Of a stretch of 17,445 nt of DNA, positions 15,901-17,445 are shown in pieces. Within the stretch, counting starts at the first letter, position 1; every line of letters begins with the position of its first letter. The DNA comes from Candidatus Woesearchaeota archaeon. Lineage in GTDB: Archaea; Nanobdellota; Nanobdellia; Woesearchaeales; JACPBV01. The notes beneath the pieces were generated by a model. It did not search any database. It was given only the letters and a program-made list of their open reading frames with translations, and was not told the DNA's origin. The stretch spans positions 1-17,445 of the forward strand of contig JAHWHQ010000090.1 of NCBI GenBank assembly GCA_019323195.1. Reading direction: 5' to 3'. The translations under genes were made by a program, and so were the position numbers.

Positions 15901-17445
15901 GATTTATGTAATAAGTATTGCTGATAATTCAAGGCCTGTAGTACCATATACCTATGCCATAAAGCAAACTGAAGAGAATTATCTAGTTCCTATGGAGCAG
16001 ACATGCGAGCAGATCTGCAAAGGGGAATTAACAGGTGAAAGGGTCCAGATAGGGCTGCAGACAACAACAGGCGGAAAGGTTGAGCTTAAAGATAAGGGAA
16101 AGGTAAAATCAAAAGAATTAGACATAGAAGAAGACGGGAAGAATTATATCATGACTTACGGATGTATAACCCCTAACCAATGCATTTCATACACGAGCGG
16201 AGAAACAAAAAAGATAAATGTAGAAGGAGAGGAGAAGGATGTGGATGTTAAAACAGCAATTCCAATGGGATATACAAGCGATTGCTTTGCTCCAGAGTAT
16301 GTAAGCGGCGACTCTAATAAGAGGATAGAGTGCTGCTGCATAAATTCACAGGGAGGGGCAATTAACGAGTATTTCCAGCCAGGGGATATTGAAAACAAGA
16401 ATGGGGATTTCAGCGGTGATTATGAGGATATGGAGTGGAGCTATAGATATTACCAGCTTGAGAAAAAGGGAGGCTATAAAAATAAAAGATACAACCCAAA
16501 CAGGTACATAGAAGGAAGGGATATAATGGCATGTTTCGGGCAGAACCATATCCTGTATGACGGGTTTTCTGAAGATGGTGACGGGAAGCTGCTTGTTATC
16601 GACCCTATGGAGCAGCATATTGCTGCATTCCAGTGCCTTGCGATAAGCCAGATACGCAACAGGCTTCTTCTGTTAAGGAACATGATGGGGGCGCTTAAGA
16701 CCTGCCTGTTGCAGATAAGGACTACAGGAGAGGCTGATGCCGGCGTCTGCAAGGAGATATTTACGCAGTATATCTGCGCCTTTATATGGAAGATAATCAC
16801 ATGGGCGAGGGACGGCTGCCTTCCTTTTGGAAAAGGGGTTGACTGGACTGGAAGTGATAACAGGGTTTTGGAGTTTGTGAGCGTGGGGATGAAAGGGATG
16901 TGGGACAGTGTGGCTGATTCACAGCAGGAGCTGGCATCAGAATACGGGAATGCGCAGCTGAACAACCTTATAGGGCTGGGGGAAGAGGATGTATTCAGGA
17001 AGGTCTGCCTGGCAGCTTTCGGGTATGACTGGGAGATAAGCCTGGACAGCCTTGTGGATGCGTCTTACCAGTCGCCGTATGCTACCCTGGTGCAGGCTGT
17101 TCTGCCAAGCAGGGAGTACCTTACATTTGACCCTGTAACGTATAATGCAAAATATGAGTACAGGGCGTCGTGGCTTATCAATCCTGGATGTGATTTAGAG
17201 GGGTATAAGGTTGAGCTGGCATGCGTAACAAGGAATGACATGTATAATCATCCTGGCATCAACTGCGCAAAGCAGGCAGACCCTTACGGGAAGAACTGCG
17301 ACTGCTTAGACCTAAAACCAGAGGATGCGCCTTCAACACTGATGTATTACCACAGCACGCGCGGCATTGGACAGAACGAGCTGCAGGCTATTGACTCTAC
17401 ACAGATAAGCGGAAGGATAAAAAATTCCCCTTACAGGTATGACCA
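12956..17445 (+). CDS. FN3/Ig-repeat surface protein with Cys-rich helical C-terminal half, 3'-truncated (gene B')
   Basis: The frame stays open from the ATG at 12956 to the window end (1496 codons plus two bases), so the C-terminus is missing. The ATG overlaps the nuclease stop by four bases (ATGA). Residues 5-26 form a signal peptide ending around A-I-A-D. Domains in order are: a fibronectin III-like module (27-120), an Ig-like module (125-205), a second FN3 module (245-335), and Ig-like beta modules (411-560). From about 575 the protein becomes Cys-rich, with hydrophobic helices near 777-802, 1227-1256 and 1264-1288 and the motif W-A-C-D-R-V-F-G (about 881-888). Many Cys pairs occur (C-C-C near 1130; C-K-T-C near 826). 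The plan parallels gene B: anchor, beta repeats, Cys-rich helical part. The product is probably exported and membrane-associated. The function is inferred to be attachment or scaffold; no enzyme motif was seen. Confidence 0.87.
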   Translation, partial: MKNKLKQAISILLIELIILLPIAIADSLTISNVRVEDITESSANVKWETDKPAEGGVNFGKDTSLGEEELKAGYAITEHSVPLTNLEDDTKYYFEVKANYGTEEFKDDNSGNLYDFTTLPKKELFVEASVPEHYNGGHKIDITGESIKGAEINIYANGEAAGMLAAGSDGRFVFYDVALKEEENTIKLTAESGGKKVEKSYKINVDTAEPVVEIEEIPDIVGEEKITIKGKVNEKANISFYVKKEGDATPPGKVMNLAATSVEANRIELSWNKTEAEDFEAYIIYRDNKAIALIPDIGYTDYSDVMVNSDREYAYEAAVIDLGGNIGERSDTLTVNSLEGGLEDRKEPAEVDIAKEVSGLQKTITAEAEFEEEIEIGKEDGFYRMRIVAADPAGNEWIYERAGNDALLLDTKDPEIEIIYPKSDASIYESYADSVTIRGKTEPGARVYLYVSRSPLEGLEEGEEAGITTLVEADLRTDENCRLNIGDEEQCRKRADYEAVADAEGYFEFEDVDLTSILGGGLRMREYETGEDSPDLAEEDDQKDENTVESRLMFIAVDAAGRKGTAEISYNVATCWSTDLTWDVTPLPEYQSPTFLNVERLKEGTEEIYFYFNFTYHGVGKNTINTRVTRLSVNDACGSGYLENRERYEYSCDILGSCTSKLSPNGRTAYVACSLNSLEGVENWAEDDWDGFIEAVKEEMTFPFKLTIEYDEEQDDGKIDSKTHYLCTEIGYIVDAARIDPRDVLPDWLLYDAVDFLESSIENIDGWLDKIGEILQWTAFGCMVSFLTKFVVGIYRRVVCHYDSFSRRAAKALGSMEGGAEQEEKCKTCLREYEGGENGEAMKRYNANKDFQDIISDTCLKECYPQCDSAWSKEEALYKTYRWACDRVFGHAAPSKWTETASDDELFQKVTAGTGCANDQSVRGKPVRAISCGSVENKYPSIQGRYGADDKCLEITTQGRLGGESSLYHIDKLYSTKENKEKIYVISIADNSRPVVPYTYAIKQTEENYLVPMEQTCEQICKGELTGERVQIGLQTTTGGKVELKDKGKVKSKELDIEEDGKNYIMTYGCITPNQCISYTSGETKKINVEGEEKDVDVKTAIPMGYTSDCFAPEYVSGDSNKRIECCCINSQGGAINEYFQPGDIENKNGDFSGDYEDMEWSYRYYQLEKKGGYKNKRYNPNRYIEGRDIMACFGQNHILYDGFSEDGDGKLLVIDPMEQHIAAFQCLAISQIRNRLLLLRNMMGALKTCLLQIRTTGEADAGVCKEIFTQYICAFIWKIITWARDGCLPFGKGVDWTGSDNRVLEFVSVGMKGMWDSVADSQQELASEYGNAQLNNLIGLGEEDVFRKVCLAAFGYDWEISLDSLVDASYQSPYATLVQAVLPSREYLTFDPVTYNAKYEYRASWLINPGCDLEGYKVELACVTRNDMYNHPGINCAKQADPYGKNCDCLDLKPEDAPSTLMYYHSTRGIGQNELQAIDSTQISGRIKNSPYRYD

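Noticed and set aside
14443..16965. Minus-strand ORFs opposite gene B'
   Set aside because: The + strand frame is open without interruption from 12956 to 17445 with FN3/Ig and Cys motifs; the opposite ORFs are shadows.

Overview
The window reads as one long, dense, single-strand gene cluster from an archaeon, most likely of the DPANN group (Woesearchaeota/Pacearchaeota-like). The grounds are: an N-terminus of the K-K-R-G-Q-I-T-V-F-I-I-I-G type, which I know from secreted DPANN proteins; arginine coded mostly by AGG/AGA and isoleucine often by ATA; few clear Shine-Dalgarno sites; an MNT/HEPN toxin-antitoxin pair; and very large Cys-bearing secreted proteins with Ig/FN3 folds. The lineage is inferred; no rRNA or tRNA was seen.

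Layout, all on the + strand: (A) the 3' part of a secreted/anchored beta-rich protein, 3-1196; (B) a 1038-residue Ig-repeat surface protein with a Cys-rich helical C-terminus, 1202-4318; an accessory block, 4320-6305, holding a decayed gene remnant, a repeat-built ORF, three families of short repeats and an MNT-HEPN pair; (C) a 1222-residue membrane-anchored protein with an SLT-type lytic transglycosylase domain, 6307-9975; (A') a full-length paralogue of A, 10014-11987; a DUF1016/YhcG-type PD-(D/E)XK nuclease, 11988-12959; and (B') a 1496+-residue FN3/Ig protein with a Cys-rich helical C-terminal half, running off the window at 17445. Genes are separated by 0-5 bases or overlap. The exceptions are the accessory block and the 38-base gap before A'.

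Two cassettes, A-B and A'-B', flank the transglycosylase. A and A' align over their C-terminal ~350 residues, and B and B' share the same plan: N-terminal anchor or signal, beta-sandwich repeats, then a Cys-rich helical region. I infer a cell-surface complex that combines adhesion-like modules with a cell-wall-cleaving enzyme. This is striking in an archaeon, which should have no murein of its own, and it could serve attachment to, or attack on, another cell. The MNT-HEPN pair and the nuclease look like later insertions into this operon. The six-residue start of the transglycosylase (M-F-E-K-H-K) also occurs directly after gene B, on the other side of the accessory block, as if that block had split an old B-C junction.

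The least explained part is 4740-5150. It holds a 23-bp tandem repeat readable in all three frames, three 29-bp units whose hairpin arms change in a compensating way, and a 43-bp repeat made of two palindromes that runs up to the start codon of the antitoxin gene.
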